Source of the DNA: Streptomyces canus | Lineage (GTDB): Bacteria > Actinomycetota > Actinomycetes > Streptomycetales > Streptomycetaceae | Length of the DNA: 64,000 nt | NCBI RefSeq assembly: GCF_001514145.1 | Contig: NZ_KQ948667.1 | Location: 308,318-372,317, forward strand | Direction: 5' to 3' | Shown here: positions 46,421-55,943 of the stretch, one piece after another | Position numbering within the stretch: position 1 is the first letter of the stretch | Layout: every line of letters begins with the position of its first letter | Program-made: the position numbers and the translations under genes | The notes under the pieces: generated by a model | The model's database searches: none | What the model saw: the letters and a program-made list of their open reading frames with translations, nothing else | What the model was told of the DNA's origin: nothing

Positions 46421-48091
46421 ATGATGAGCAGCAGTCCGGAGACCTCGACCCGCACCACCGGCGCGCACCGGGCGCAACGGGAGGAGCGCGACCGCGGTGC
46501 GGCGCGCACGCCGGCGCAGGGGCCACCCGCGCGCTACGAGCCGTACCTGGACGGCCTGTTCACCTACTGCCTGTCCGTGCTGTGCGACCACGACGCGGCC
46601 ATCGCGGCCCTCGGCGACGTCCTCGCGCTCGCCGAGAGGCGCGGCGGCCCGGAGGCGGCCGGCGACCGCAGGGCCTGGATGTACGCGCTGGCGCGCTGGG
46701 CCTGTCTGCGCAAGCTGGCCGAGGCCAAGCAGAAACGTCAGGCCACCCATGCGGCGGGACGTCACGGAGCGTCCCCGAAGTCCGCCGAGCCCCCGGTCGC
46801 CGCGGACCTGCAGGAGGTGCGCCGCCGCGAACTCGCCCTGCTGGCCTGGCCGGAGGCGGCCGGTACGACTCCCGAGCAGCGCGAGGCGCTCGAACTCGCC
46901 GTACGTCACCACCTCGCCGCCCACGAGGTCGCCGCCGTCCTCGGCATGGACCTCGCCGGCGCCCGCGAACTGCTCGCCTCCGCCGCCTGCGAGGTCGAGC
47001 GCACCCGCGCGGCCCTCGCCGTCGTCGAGACCGGCGACTGTCCGAGCGTGGCCCGGCTCACCGGCGACAGCCAGTTCGTGCTCAGCTCCGCCCTGCGCCG
47101 CGAACTCGTGCGCCATGTCGACGATTGCCCGCGCTGCCGCCGCAGCGCCGAGCGCGCGATCCCCGGACGCTGGCCCGGAGCCATGACCACGCCCGCCGAG
47201 CTGCCCGTGCTCGAAGCGCCGCGCGGGGAGCTGCACATGGCGCCGGCACACCCGTCGCGCGCGCGTGGCGCCGCCGTGCCCCGCTTCGACCGGCGCGGCT
47301 TCCCGATGGATCCCAAGGACCGGGCCGCCCGCCGCGACCGCCTGCGCGCGCGTGCCGTCACCACGACCGTCGTCGCCACCGTCGTCGCCGCCCCCGTGCT
47401 CGCCCTGTGGGCCGCCTACCGGGGCGGGCCCGGCGAGGGGGTCGACGGCCACTCCGCGAGCGCCAGCGAGGCGCACGGACCCGGCAGCCTGGACGGTGAG
47501 ACGGCGAGCGGCGGCTACCAGAACGCCGGCAACGCCCGCACCGAACCCGGCACCCGCTTCGCCAAGGACGGCCGCCCCGACGTCTCCGTGGAGGTCGTCA
47601 GCGTCGCCGGGGCCGGCAGGAAGGGCGCCGGGCACCTGGAGGTCGGCGCCGACAACAGCGGCGACACCACACTGATCACCCTCACCGCGACCGGCGACGC
47701 CCCGGTCCGCTGGTCGGCCACCACGGGGGCCTCCTGGCTCTACCTCAGCCAGTCCTCGGGAACCCTGAGACACGGCGATCGGTTGACGATCAAGGTGTAC
47801 GTCGACCATCTGCGCGAGCCCTCCGGCCCCTGGAGCGCGCGCGTGGCGATCGCACCGGCGGGCGCGGTCGTCACCATCCAGGGCTACGGCACGGCGCCCG
47901 TGCCCTCCGGCTCCGGCGAGCCGACGACACCCCCGCCCAGCCCCACGTCCTCGGCCCCCTCGGATCCCCCACCGAGCGACCCTCCGTCCTCGTCCCCCTC
48001 CCCGACGCCACCGGACCCCACCCCGTCCGACCCGGCAAGCACGACGCCCCCAGCCACGGACAGCGGCGCCCCGAGCCCGTCCGCGTCATAG
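46421..48091 (+). CDS. single-pass membrane protein with sigma/anti-sigma-like N-terminus and BACON-like domain
   Basis: 556 aa from ATG 46421; TACGGT begins 12 bases upstream (leaderless). Residues 30-200 are helical and look like an ECF-sigma-type core (YLDGLFTYCLSVLCDHDAAIAALGDVLALAE; AVRHHLAAHEVAAVLGMDLAGARELL). A zinc-finger-like RHVDDCPRCRRSAE follows. A membrane segment at about 305-325 leads to an outside BACON-like beta domain (ITLTATGDAPVRWSATTGASWLYLSQSSGTLRHGDRLTI) and a Pro/Ser/Thr-rich tail of 65 residues. The combination suggests wall contact coupled to a cytoplasmic regulatory domain, but no function is established. Confidence 0.75.
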   Translation: MMSSSPETSTRTTGAHRAQREERDRGAARTPAQGPPARYEPYLDGLFTYCLSVLCDHDAAIAALGDVLALAERRGGPEAAGDRRAWMYALARWACLRKLAEAKQKRQATHAAGRHGASPKSAEPPVAADLQEVRRRELALLAWPEAAGTTPEQREALELAVRHHLAAHEVAAVLGMDLAGARELLASAACEVERTRAALAVVETGDCPSVARLTGDSQFVLSSALRRELVRHVDDCPRCRRSAERAIPGRWPGAMTTPAELPVLEAPRGELHMAPAHPSRARGAAVPRFDRRGFPMDPKDRAARRDRLRARAVTTTVVATVVAAPVLALWAAYRGGPGEGVDGHSASASEAHGPGSLDGETASGGYQNAGNARTEPGTRFAKDGRPDVSVEVVSVAGAGRKGAGHLEVGADNSGDTTLITLTATGDAPVRWSATTGASWLYLSQSSGTLRHGDRLTIKVYVDHLREPSGPWSARVAIAPAGAVVTIQGYGTAPVPSGSGEPTTPPPSPTSSAPSDPPPSDPPSSSPSPTPPDPTPSDPASTTPPATDSGAPSPSAS

Positions 48092-48185
48092 CGGATGCGG
48101 CGGAGCCGGGGCCCGTCGGCGGGCAGGGGGCGTGGCGTCGGGAGACCGAGGCCGGAGCCCGTTGTGTCGGGGTGGTTCCGGGCGC

Positions 48186-49043
48186 TCAGTCGGTCGGGTC
48201 CGCCGGATGCGGTGCCAGCAGGGGCAGCTGGGCGGCCAGGCGCTCCTCGCAGAGCTCGACGAGGCGGTCGTAGCCCGCCTTGCCCATCAGCTCGATCAGT
48301 TCGGGGCGGTAGGAGACGTACACCGGGTCACCGGCGCCGTGCGCCGAGGTCGCCGACGTGCACCACCAGTGCAGATCGTGGCCGCCCGGACCCCAGCCGC
48401 GCCGGTCGTACTCGCCGATCGACACCTGGAGCACACGGGTGTCGTCGGGCCGGTCGATCCAGTCGTACGTCCGCCGCACCGGAAGCTGCCAGCAGACGTC
48501 CGGCTTGGTCTCCAGCGGCTCACGGCCCTCCTTCAGGGCCAGGATGTGCAGCGAGCAGCCCGCGCCGCCCGCGAAGCCGGGCCGGTTCTGGAAGATGCAG
48601 GAGCCCTGGAAGGGCCGGGTCTGCCGGTCGCCGTCCTCGTCCTCAGAGATCCAGCCGTTCGCCGTGCCCTCGTCATGGTGCTGCCAGAGGTCCGGAGTGA
48701 GTCGCGCCACATGCTCGGCGACCCGCTTCTCGTCGTCCTCGTCGGAGAAGTGGGCACCCAGCGTGCAGCACCCGTCGTCCGCGCGGCCCGCCTGGATGCC
48801 CTGGCAGCCACTGCCGAAGATGCAGTTCCACCGAGAGGTCAGCCATGTCAGATCGCAGCGGAAGACCTGCTCGTCGTCCGCCGGATCCGGAAACTCCACC
48901 CACGCGCGTGCGAAGTCGAGCCCCTTCTCGTCGGCCTTCAGAGCCTTCATGGCCTTCCGTGACTGCTTGGGTGGCTTCACCCGCGAAGGACCGCCGGCAG
49001 ATTCGGCCGTTTTGTCGTCCTTCACCTTTTTCGTCTTTGGCAC
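48186..49043 (-). CDS. conserved cysteine-rich protein of unknown function
   Basis: 285 aa from GTG 49043 (MPKTKKVKDDK). The N-terminus is Lys-rich. The core contains many spaced cysteines: FRCDLTW, NCIFGSGCQGIQAG, DGCCTLGAHFSDEDDEKRV, GSCIFQNR, AGCSLHILAL and DVCWQLPVRR. That pattern suggests bound metal or an iron-sulfur cluster, akin to YkgJ/DUF3109-type proteins, but I cannot make a firm family call. It is divergent from the Ppx/GppA gene (71 bases apart). Confidence 0.75.
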   Translation of the reverse strand: MPKTKKVKDDKTAESAGGPSRVKPPKQSRKAMKALKADEKGLDFARAWVEFPDPADDEQVFRCDLTWLTSRWNCIFGSGCQGIQAGRADDGCCTLGAHFSDEDDEKRVAEHVARLTPDLWQHHDEGTANGWISEDEDGDRQTRPFQGSCIFQNRPGFAGGAGCSLHILALKEGREPLETKPDVCWQLPVRRTYDWIDRPDDTRVLQVSIGEYDRRGWGPGGHDLHWWCTSATSAHGAGDPVYVSYRPELIELMGKAGYDRLVELCEERLAAQLPLLAPHPADPTD

Positions 49044-49114
49044 GCGTACAGGGTAAGTCGCCCGAGCCCACTCCGGAGACAGTCGAACGACCAGCTGGCA
49101 GTAGCGTTCCCTAC

Positions 49115-50056
49115 ATGAGACTCGGTGTCCTCGACGTGGGATCGAACACGGTGCATCTGCTGGTGGTGGACGCACACCCCGGCGCCCGCCCCCTGCCCGC
49201 GCACTCGCACAAGGCGGAACTGCGCCTTGCCCAACTCCTCGACGACGCCGGGGCGATCGGTCCCGAAGGCGTCGGGAAGCTGGTCTCGGTCGTCAATGAC
49301 GCGCTCCAGGCCGCCGAGGACAAGGGCGTCGAGGACCTGCTTCCGTTCGCCACCTCCGCCGTCCGCGAGGCCAGCAACGCCGACGACGTCCTCGCGCGCG
49401 TGCGGGCCGAGACCGGTGTCGAGCTCCAGGTCGTCACCGGCGCCGAAGAGGCCCGTCTCACCTTCCTCGCCGCCCGCCGCTGGTTCGGCTGGTCGGCCGG
49501 CAAGCTCCTGGTCCTCGACATCGGCGGCGGCTCCCTGGAGATCGCCTACGGCATCGACGAGGAGCCGGACGCGGTGGCCTCCCTCCCGCTGGGCGCGGGC
49601 CGCCTCACGGCGGGCTGGCTCCCCGGCGACCCCCCGGATCCGGACGCCATCCGGGCCCTGCGACGCCACGTGCGCGCCCAGATCGCCCGCACGGTCGGCG
49701 AGTTCGCCCGCTTCGGCGCCCCCGACCACGTGGTCGCCACGTCCAAGACCTTCAAGCAGCTGGCCCGCCTGGCAGGCGCGGCCCGCTCGACGGAGGGCCT
49801 CTACGTCCAGCGCGAACTGAAGCGCGAGTCCCTGGAGGCCTGGGTCCCGAGGCTGGCCGGCATGACGACGGACCAGCGGGCGGAACTCCCGGGCGTGTCG
49901 GAGGGCCGGGCGAACCAGCTCCTGGCGGGCGCCCTGGTGGCCGAGGGCGCGATGGATCTGTTCGGTGTGGAAAAGGTGGAAATCTGCCCCTGGGCGCTGA
50001 GGGAAGGCGTCATCCTGCGCAGACTTGACCATATGGGATCGGTTCAGGGCATATAG
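49115..50056 (+). CDS. Ppx/GppA family exopolyphosphatase
   Basis: 313 aa from ATG 49115; TAGCGT begins 13 bases upstream (leaderless). The ASKHA fold motifs are clear: LGVLDVGSNTVHLLVVDAH (phosphate 1), ATSAVREASNADDVLARV, and VLDIGGGSLEIAYG (phosphate 2). The length fits the short two-domain actinobacterial Ppx proteins that hydrolyse polyphosphate or pppGpp. Mycobacterial paralogues differ in substrate preference, so the exact activity is undecided. Confidence 0.92.
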   Translation: MRLGVLDVGSNTVHLLVVDAHPGARPLPAHSHKAELRLAQLLDDAGAIGPEGVGKLVSVVNDALQAAEDKGVEDLLPFATSAVREASNADDVLARVRAETGVELQVVTGAEEARLTFLAARRWFGWSAGKLLVLDIGGGSLEIAYGIDEEPDAVASLPLGAGRLTAGWLPGDPPDPDAIRALRRHVRAQIARTVGEFARFGAPDHVVATSKTFKQLARLAGAARSTEGLYVQRELKRESLEAWVPRLAGMTTDQRAELPGVSEGRANQLLAGALVAEGAMDLFGVEKVEICPWALREGVILRRLDHMGSVQGI

Positions 50057-50172
50057 GGGCGCGCGGAACGGCGCGAGCAACCCCGACGCACCCGCACCCG
50101 CCCAGTGGCAATCGCCACAACGGCGAATAGGCACCCCGCACCCCACCCACGGCAACCCGTAATCTGTCCCCC

Positions 50173-50997
50173 ATGGCAGAGCCAGTCGTACGGATCCCGG
50201 ATGCGAAGGTCGCCCTGTCGACGGCCTCCGTCTACCCGGAGTCGACGGCGACGGCCTTCGAGATCGCCGCACGCCTCGGATACGACGGCGTCGAGGTCAT
50301 GGTGTGGACCGACCCGGTCAGCCAGGACATCGAGGCCCTGCGTCGCCTCTCCGACTACCACGGCATCCCCATACTCGCCGTGCACGCCCCCTGTTTGCTC
50401 ATCACGCAGCGCGTGTGGTCGACGGACCCCTGGGTCAAGCTCCAGCGCGCCCGGGCCGCAGCCGAGAAGCTGGGCGCGAGCACGGTCGTCGTACACCCGC
50501 CGTTCCGCTGGCAGCGCCAGTACGCCCGTGACTTCGTCAGCGGGATCTGGCGGATGGCGAACGAGACGGACGTACGGTTCGCCGTCGAGAACATGTACCC
50601 CTGGCGCTACCGCGACCGCGAGATGCTCGCCTACGCCCCCGACTGGGACGTCACCAAGGACGACTACCGGCACTTCACCATCGACCTCAGCCACGCGGCG
50701 ACCTCCAGGACCGATGCGATGCAGATGGTCGACCGGATGGGAGACCGTCTCGGCCATGTGCATCTCGCCGACGGCAAGGGCTCCGCGAAGGACGAGCACC
50801 TCGTGCCCGGCCGCGGCGCCCAGCCCTGCGCCGAGCTCCTGGAGCGCCTCGCACTGAGCGGTTTCGACGGCCATGTCGTCATCGAGGTCAACACCCGCCG
50901 CGCGATGTCCGGCGCCGAACGTGAGGCCGACCTCGCCGAGGCCCTGGCCTTCACCCGCCTCCATCTGGCCTCGGCGGTGCAGGTGCCGCGGCGATGA
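50173..50997 (+). CDS. sugar phosphate isomerase/epimerase-like TIM-barrel protein
   Basis: 274 aa from ATG 50173; TAATCT begins 13 bases upstream (leaderless). AP-endonuclease-2/xylose isomerase-like family (PF01261): IAARLGYDGVEVMVWTD, ILAVHAPCLL, VVVHPPFRWQ, FAVENMYPW with the metal-binding Glu, FTIDLSHAATS, VHLADGKG and HVVIEVNTR. All metal ligands appear intact. Such proteins range from inosose dehydratases to endonuclease IV relatives; the substrate is unknown. Confidence 0.88.
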   Translation: MAEPVVRIPDAKVALSTASVYPESTATAFEIAARLGYDGVEVMVWTDPVSQDIEALRRLSDYHGIPILAVHAPCLLITQRVWSTDPWVKLQRARAAAEKLGASTVVVHPPFRWQRQYARDFVSGIWRMANETDVRFAVENMYPWRYRDREMLAYAPDWDVTKDDYRHFTIDLSHAATSRTDAMQMVDRMGDRLGHVHLADGKGSAKDEHLVPGRGAQPCAELLERLALSGFDGHVVIEVNTRRAMSGAEREADLAEALAFTRLHLASAVQVPRR

Positions 50998-51028
50998 GGA
51001 ACCGAGCGACCGTGCAGGTGCCCCGGCC

Positions 51029-51667
51029 GTGAGCGACCTCGGAAGCGCCCCGGCGACCGGCGACGGCACCGCCCGCAGGCGCGGCCGGCCCCGCCGTACG
51101 GAATCGGACGCGGCCGGTACCCGCGACCGGATCCTCCTCGCGGCCCGTGAGGAGTTCTCCGAGCGGGGCTACGAGAAGACGTCCGTGCGCGGCATCGCCA
51201 AGGCCGCCGGGGTCGACTCGGCCCTGGTCCACCACTACTTCGGCACCAAGGAACAGGTCTTCGAGGCGGCCGTGGAAGTCGCCGCCGCGCCCGCGCTGAG
51301 CGCGCCCGACGCGCTCGCCGAGGGTCCGTTGGAGGACGTCGGAGAGCGCCTCACCCGCTTCATCTTCGGCGTCTGGGAGAACCCGGCGACGCGCATGCCG
51401 ATCCTGGCGATCGTCCGTTCCGCGGTGACCAACGAGACCGCGGCCACCGTCTTCCGCCGGCTCGTCGCCGCCCAGCTGCTGCGCCGCATCGCCGACCAGC
51501 TGGACCTGCCGGACGCCGAGCTGCGGGCCGAACTGGCGGCCGCGCAGCTCGTGGGGACGGCCATGCTGCGGTATGTGATCAAGGTCGAGCCGCTGGCGTC
51601 GACGGACATCGAGCAGATCATCGCGCGGGTGGCCCCGGTGGTGCAGAACCATCTGACCGGGCCCTGA
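51029..51667 (+). CDS. TetR-family transcriptional regulator
   Basis: 212 aa from GTG 51029. After an Arg-rich N-terminus the HTH reads TRDRILLAAREEFSERGYEKTSVRGIAKAAGVDSALVHHYFGTKEQVFEAAV. The C-terminal domain matches TetR_C_17-like members (WENPATRMPILAIVRSAVTNETAATVFRRLV). It follows the isomerase gene by 31 bases and precedes ilvD, but no transporter or obvious target gene is adjacent. Confidence 0.92.
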   Translation: MSDLGSAPATGDGTARRRGRPRRTESDAAGTRDRILLAAREEFSERGYEKTSVRGIAKAAGVDSALVHHYFGTKEQVFEAAVEVAAAPALSAPDALAEGPLEDVGERLTRFIFGVWENPATRMPILAIVRSAVTNETAATVFRRLVAAQLLRRIADQLDLPDAELRAELAAAQLVGTAMLRYVIKVEPLASTDIEQIIARVAPVVQNHLTGP

Positions 51668-51744
51668 CTCCGAGACGTGCGTCCCGCATTCCGGACGCCT
51701 TGTCCCGACCCCTGGATGACCGGCGTACGCTCGTTAGCAGTCAG

Positions 51745-51788
51745 AAGTCTCATACGACCGTCTCTGAAGTCTCTGACGACCGTCTCTG
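51745..51788 (+). repeat. 22-bp tandem repeat in the ilvD leader
   Basis: Two abutting copies of a 22-base unit (AAGTCTC, then ACGACCGTCTCTG) at 51745-51766 and 51767-51788 differ at two positions and end 15 bases before the ilvD start, touching the Shine-Dalgarno AAGGAG. Confidence 0.8.
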
Positions 51789-51803
51789 AAGGAGCGAGCG
51801 ACG

Positions 51804-53657
51804 ATGCCCGAGCTGAGGTCCCGCACAGTCACCCACGGCCGCAACATGGCGGGCGCCCGCGCCCTTATGCGCGCCTCCGGTGTACCCGGTGCGGACATCG
51901 GCCGCAAGCCGATCATCGCGGTCGCCAACTCCTTCACGGAGTTCGTGCCGGGCCACACCCACCTGCAGCCCGTCGGCCGCATCGTCTCCGAGGCGATCGT
52001 CGAGGCCGGCGGCATCCCGCGCGAGTTCAACACCATCGCCGTCGACGACGGCATCGCCATGGGACACGGGGGAATGCTCTACAGCCTCCCCTCCCGCGAC
52101 CTGATCGCGGACTCGGTGGAGTACATGGTCGAGGCCCACTGCGCCGACGCCCTGATCTGCATCTCCAACTGCGACAAGATCACCCCGGGCATGCTGAACG
52201 CCGCGCTGCGGCTCAACATCCCCACGGTCTTCGTCTCGGGCGGCCCGATGGAGTCCGGCCGCGCGACCCTCGTGGACGGCACGGTCCGCACCCTCGACCT
52301 GGTCGACGCGATGTCCGACGCGGTGAACGAGAAGATCTCCGACGAGGACATGCTCCGCATCGAGGAGAACGCCTGCCCGACCTGCGGCAGCTGTTCCGGC
52401 ATGTTCACGGCCAACTCGATGAACTGCCTCACGGAGGCCATCGGCCTCTCGCTCCCCGGCAACGGCTCGGTCCTGGCGACGCACACGGCCCGTAAGCAGC
52501 TGTACGTCGACGCGGCCAACACGGTGATGGACATCACCCGCCGCTACTACGAGCAGGACGACGAGACGGTTCTGCCGCGCAACGTCGCCACCTTCGCGGC
52601 CTTCGAGAACGCCATGGCCCTCGACATCGCCATGGGCGGCTCGACCAACACGATCCTGCACCTGCTGGCGGCCGCCCAGGAGGCGGAGGTCCCCTTCGGC
52701 CTCGCCGAGATCGACGCGGTCTCCCGCCGGGTCCCGTGCCTGGCGAAGGTCGCCCCGAACGTCGCGAAGAACCGCACGTACTACATGGAGGACGTGCACC
52801 GCGCGGGAGGCATCCCGGCGCTGCTGGGCGAACTGCACCGCGCGGGCCTGCTCAACGAGGACGTGCACTCGGTGCACAGCCCGTCGCTGGCCGACTGGCT
52901 GAAGACGTGGGACGTCCGCGGAGGATCGCCGTCCGCGAAGGCTCTGGAACTGTGGCACGCGGCCCCCGGCTGTGTCCGCTCCGCCGAGGCCTTCTCCCAG
53001 TCGGAGCGCTGGGCGGCGCTGGACGAGGACGCCGCAGAGGGCTGCATCCGCAGCGCCGAGCACGCGTACTCCAAGGACGGCGGCCTGGCGGTCCTCAAGG
53101 GCAACCTGGCGGTCGACGGCTGTGTCGTGAAGACGGCCGGCGTGGACGAGTCGATCTGGCGGTTCGAGGGCCCGGCGGTGGTCTGCGAGTCGCAGGAGGA
53201 CGCCGTCCAGAAGATCCTCACCCACCAGGTCAAGGAGGGCGACGTCGTCGTCATCCGCTACGAGGGCCCCAAGGGCGGACCCGGCATGCAGGAGATGCTC
53301 TACCCGACCTCGTACCTGAAGGGCCGCGGCCTCGGCAAGGCCTGCGCCCTGATCACCGACGGCCGCTTCTCCGGCGGCACGTCCGGCCTGTCCATCGGCC
53401 ACGCCTCCCCGGAGGCCGCGGCCGGCGGCACCATCGCCCTCGTCGAGGACGGCGACCGCATCCGCATCGACATCCCCGGGCGGACGATCGAGCTCTTGGT
53501 CGACGAGCAGGAGCTGGCCCGTCGCGAGGCCGCGCTGGGCGGGGTGTACGCCCCGAAGAACCGCGAGCGCAAGGTCTCGGCGGCGCTGCGGGCCTACGCG
53601 GCGATGGCCACGAGCGCCGACAAGGGCGCGGTGCGCGACGTGTCGAAGCTGGGCTGA
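51804..53657 (+). CDS. ilvD: dihydroxy-acid dehydratase
   Basis: 617 aa iron-sulfur enzyme that dehydrates 2,3-dihydroxy-isovalerate and -methylvalerate in valine/isoleucine and pantothenate precursor synthesis. The three cluster cysteines lie in ISNCDKITPGM and in CPTCGSCSGMFTANSMNC. GSTNTILHLLAAAQEA, RYEGPKGGPGMQEML and TDGRFSGGTSGLSIGH are present. GAAGGAGCG precedes the ATG. It is monocistronic, with a 22-bp tandem repeat in its leader and a terminator after it. It has normal length and no missing residues. Confidence 0.97.
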   Translation: MPELRSRTVTHGRNMAGARALMRASGVPGADIGRKPIIAVANSFTEFVPGHTHLQPVGRIVSEAIVEAGGIPREFNTIAVDDGIAMGHGGMLYSLPSRDLIADSVEYMVEAHCADALICISNCDKITPGMLNAALRLNIPTVFVSGGPMESGRATLVDGTVRTLDLVDAMSDAVNEKISDEDMLRIEENACPTCGSCSGMFTANSMNCLTEAIGLSLPGNGSVLATHTARKQLYVDAANTVMDITRRYYEQDDETVLPRNVATFAAFENAMALDIAMGGSTNTILHLLAAAQEAEVPFGLAEIDAVSRRVPCLAKVAPNVAKNRTYYMEDVHRAGGIPALLGELHRAGLLNEDVHSVHSPSLADWLKTWDVRGGSPSAKALELWHAAPGCVRSAEAFSQSERWAALDEDAAEGCIRSAEHAYSKDGGLAVLKGNLAVDGCVVKTAGVDESIWRFEGPAVVCESQEDAVQKILTHQVKEGDVVVIRYEGPKGGPGMQEMLYPTSYLKGRGLGKACALITDGRFSGGTSGLSIGHASPEAAAGGTIALVEDGDRIRIDIPGRTIELLVDEQELARREAALGGVYAPKNRERKVSAALRAYAAMATSADKGAVRDVSKLG

Positions 53658-53685
53658 GGCTCGCTCCTCCGCTCCGCGATCGCTT

Positions 53686-53718
53686 GGGGCCGTCCCTTCG
53701 GGGGCGGCCCCGTTTGTT
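53686..53718 (+). terminator. terminator after ilvD
   Basis: GGGGCCGTCCC (53686-53696) pairs with GGGGCGGCCCC (53701-53711) with one mismatch around TTCG, followed by GTTTGTT. The hairpin lies between convergent ilvD and the kinase gene (which ends at 53726). Confidence 0.8.
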
Positions 53719-53725
53719 CTCTGCG

Positions 53726-55822
53726 CTACCAGTCGGAGGGCTTGCGGGCGTCCACGGCGAAGACGGTGCCGTCGGGGGCGGTGGCGTAGACGTGGTGATC
53801 GGCGACAGCGGGCCGGGACAGCGTGGCGATCACATCGCCCGCGTCGGTGCCGAGCCGTGCCGAGGTCTGCCCCGCGAGCGTTCCCTTGCGCGCGTCGACG
53901 GCGAGCAGCCGCCCGTCGGAAGCGGTGACGAAGACGTGACTGCCGTCGGCGACCGGGACGGATCCCCGGCTCACGGACGTTTCCAGGTGCCACAGTTGCC
54001 GGCCGGTGTCGATGTCAATGGCCTCCAGGGCTCCGACGGTGGCCAGCACATAGACGACACCGTCGTGCACAGTGGCCTCGGCGCCCTGCCGAGGCACGGG
54101 CAGGGCCACCTTCCTGGTCGCTCCGGACTCGGGAGTGAAACGGACGACTGCTTTGGCGTAGTCGAAGACCTGATCGACCGAGAGGAAGAAGACGGATCCG
54201 TTCTCGGAACCGATCGGGGTCAGAGCGCCGTCGAGGTGTTCGTCCCACCGCACATCACCCGTGGCCGCGTCCACGGCGGTGACCCGGGTGCTCGACTCGT
54301 CGACGGACGTGCTCGTCACGTACAGCAGTGGGTCCCCGGGAAACGTGGAGAACGACGGTGTGGCGTGGCCCGGTATCTCCTTGCTCCACCTGGTGTCGCC
54401 GGACGCGCTGTCCACGCCGGTCACCGTCCCGTCCGCGTGGGTGACCAGGAGCATGCCGTCTGCCGACCACATGCCGTCGTACGTCGGCACGTTCCGCTGC
54501 CAGCGCGTCCGGCCCGTGGCGGGATCGAGCGCCTGCAGACGGTTGCCGTAATCGGCCAACGGCAGCAGGAGACCACCGGACAGGGCGGGCGGAACGCTCC
54601 ACCGGTTCGTGTCGGCCGAATGCCGCCACAGCAGTCTGCCGTCGGTCGGATCGAGGGCGAAGACCAGACCCGCCCGCACGCAGAAGAGCTTTCCCGCCCC
54701 GTACGAGCACCGGGGCGTGCCTTTGCCCCCGGCCATGGGCTTCGCCTCCCAGGCGCGGAACGCGGACGCCCCCGCCCGAGGCGTACTGCTGTCCGTCGGC
54801 GTGGGCTGTCCGTCGCCGAGCAACTGGACCGAGGCGAACACTCCGCTCGCGACAACGACAAGCGCGCCGGCGGCGAGCAACACGTTCCTGCGCAGGCGCC
54901 GCTCGGGTCGCCGTACCGGCTCCTTGGCCTCTTGCTCGAGCACCAGCACATCACCCGTGCGCTGCGCCGGTATGAACGCCTGGGTGTCGTACGAGGCCGC
55001 GACCGACCGCAGCTCCCGCATCAACTCGTCCGGAGTGGGCCGGTCCTCGGGCTCCTTGGCGAGGCACCGCACGATGAGTGGTGCGAGGTTCTGCGGTACG
55101 CCCGTCAGGTCCGGCTCATCGTGCACGACCTGGTAGGCGACGACATACGGACTGTCGGAGTCGAACGGCCCGCGCCCGGTGGCCGCATGCACCATCACGG
55201 AACCGAGGGCGAAGATGTCGGCCGCCGGGCCCACCTCCCTCGGCCGCCGGAACTGCTCCGGCGCCATGAACGGCGGCGTCCCGATCAACTTCCCGGTCTC
55301 AGTGCGCAGTTCGCTGTCCTTTGGCCGAGAAATGCCGAAGTCGATGACCTTCGGCCCGTCCTCTGCGAGCAGCACATTGCTCGGCTTGAGATCCCGGTGG
55401 ACCACCCCGACCCGATGGATGTCGCGCAGCGCCTCGGCGAGCCCGGCCATCAACCGACGCAACTCGGAGGGCGCCATGGGCCCGTTCCGCTTCACCTCGT
55501 CCGAGAGGGTCGGGCCGGGAATGAACAGGGTGGCCATCCAGGGCCGTTCGGCATCGGGATCGGCGTCGACGACGGACGCGGTGAACGCCCCGCTCACCTT
55601 CCGGGCCGCGGCCACCTCCTGCCGAAAACGCCCCCTGAACTCGGGGTCCTTGGCGAACTCGGTATGGACGACCTTCACCGCGAGCTTCATTCCCGAGGCG
55701 CTGCGCGCGACATGCACGACGCCCATCCCACCGGAGCCCAGGCACGACTCCAGCCGGTAGTGACCGGCGTACTCGGGAAGTTCCGCTTCCGCGCCCGCTC
55801 CGGTGTTGCCCTGTGGCGCCAT
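53726..55822 (-). CDS. membrane Ser/Thr protein kinase with PQQ-type beta-propeller sensor
   Basis: 698 aa. Hanks-type kinase domain (about residues 20-275): LGSGGMGVVHVA, the Lys in LAVKVV, HRDLKPSNVLL, DFGISRPKD and GTPPFMAPEQF. A membrane segment (NVLLAAGALVVVASGVFASVQLL) crosses at about 317-340. Outside is a PQQ-like propeller of about seven blades with repeating motifs such as ALDPTDGRLLWRHS, ALDPATGRTRWQRN and AVDARKGTLAG. This is the AfsK/PQQ-kinase layout. It is divergent from two SH3-like genes, which may encode ligands or targets. Confidence 0.93.
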   Translation of the reverse strand: MAPQGNTGAGAEAELPEYAGHYRLESCLGSGGMGVVHVARSASGMKLAVKVVHTEFAKDPEFRGRFRQEVAAARKVSGAFTASVVDADPDAERPWMATLFIPGPTLSDEVKRNGPMAPSELRRLMAGLAEALRDIHRVGVVHRDLKPSNVLLAEDGPKVIDFGISRPKDSELRTETGKLIGTPPFMAPEQFRRPREVGPAADIFALGSVMVHAATGRGPFDSDSPYVVAYQVVHDEPDLTGVPQNLAPLIVRCLAKEPEDRPTPDELMRELRSVAASYDTQAFIPAQRTGDVLVLEQEAKEPVRRPERRLRRNVLLAAGALVVVASGVFASVQLLGDGQPTPTDSSTPRAGASAFRAWEAKPMAGGKGTPRCSYGAGKLFCVRAGLVFALDPTDGRLLWRHSADTNRWSVPPALSGGLLLPLADYGNRLQALDPATGRTRWQRNVPTYDGMWSADGMLLVTHADGTVTGVDSASGDTRWSKEIPGHATPSFSTFPGDPLLYVTSTSVDESSTRVTAVDAATGDVRWDEHLDGALTPIGSENGSVFFLSVDQVFDYAKAVVRFTPESGATRKVALPVPRQGAEATVHDGVVYVLATVGALEAIDIDTGRQLWHLETSVSRGSVPVADGSHVFVTASDGRLLAVDARKGTLAGQTSARLGTDAGDVIATLSRPAVADHHVYATAPDGTVFAVDARKPSDW

Positions 55823-55943
55823 GGAACCACCCCCGTGCTGATCGTCCGCGCGCGCGACGCACGGAGCCTAGTCGATGACTCGTACGGGACAGAGGCGGCT
55901 TGCTAGTCTCCGCGTGCGAGTTGCGTACATGTGTTTGATGGCG

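Noticed and set aside
52736..55906. A 1056-codon plus-strand frame covering the end of ilvD and all of the kinase gene
   Set aside because: It overlaps two well-supported genes in other frames and has only Arg/Gly/Pro low-complexity sequence.
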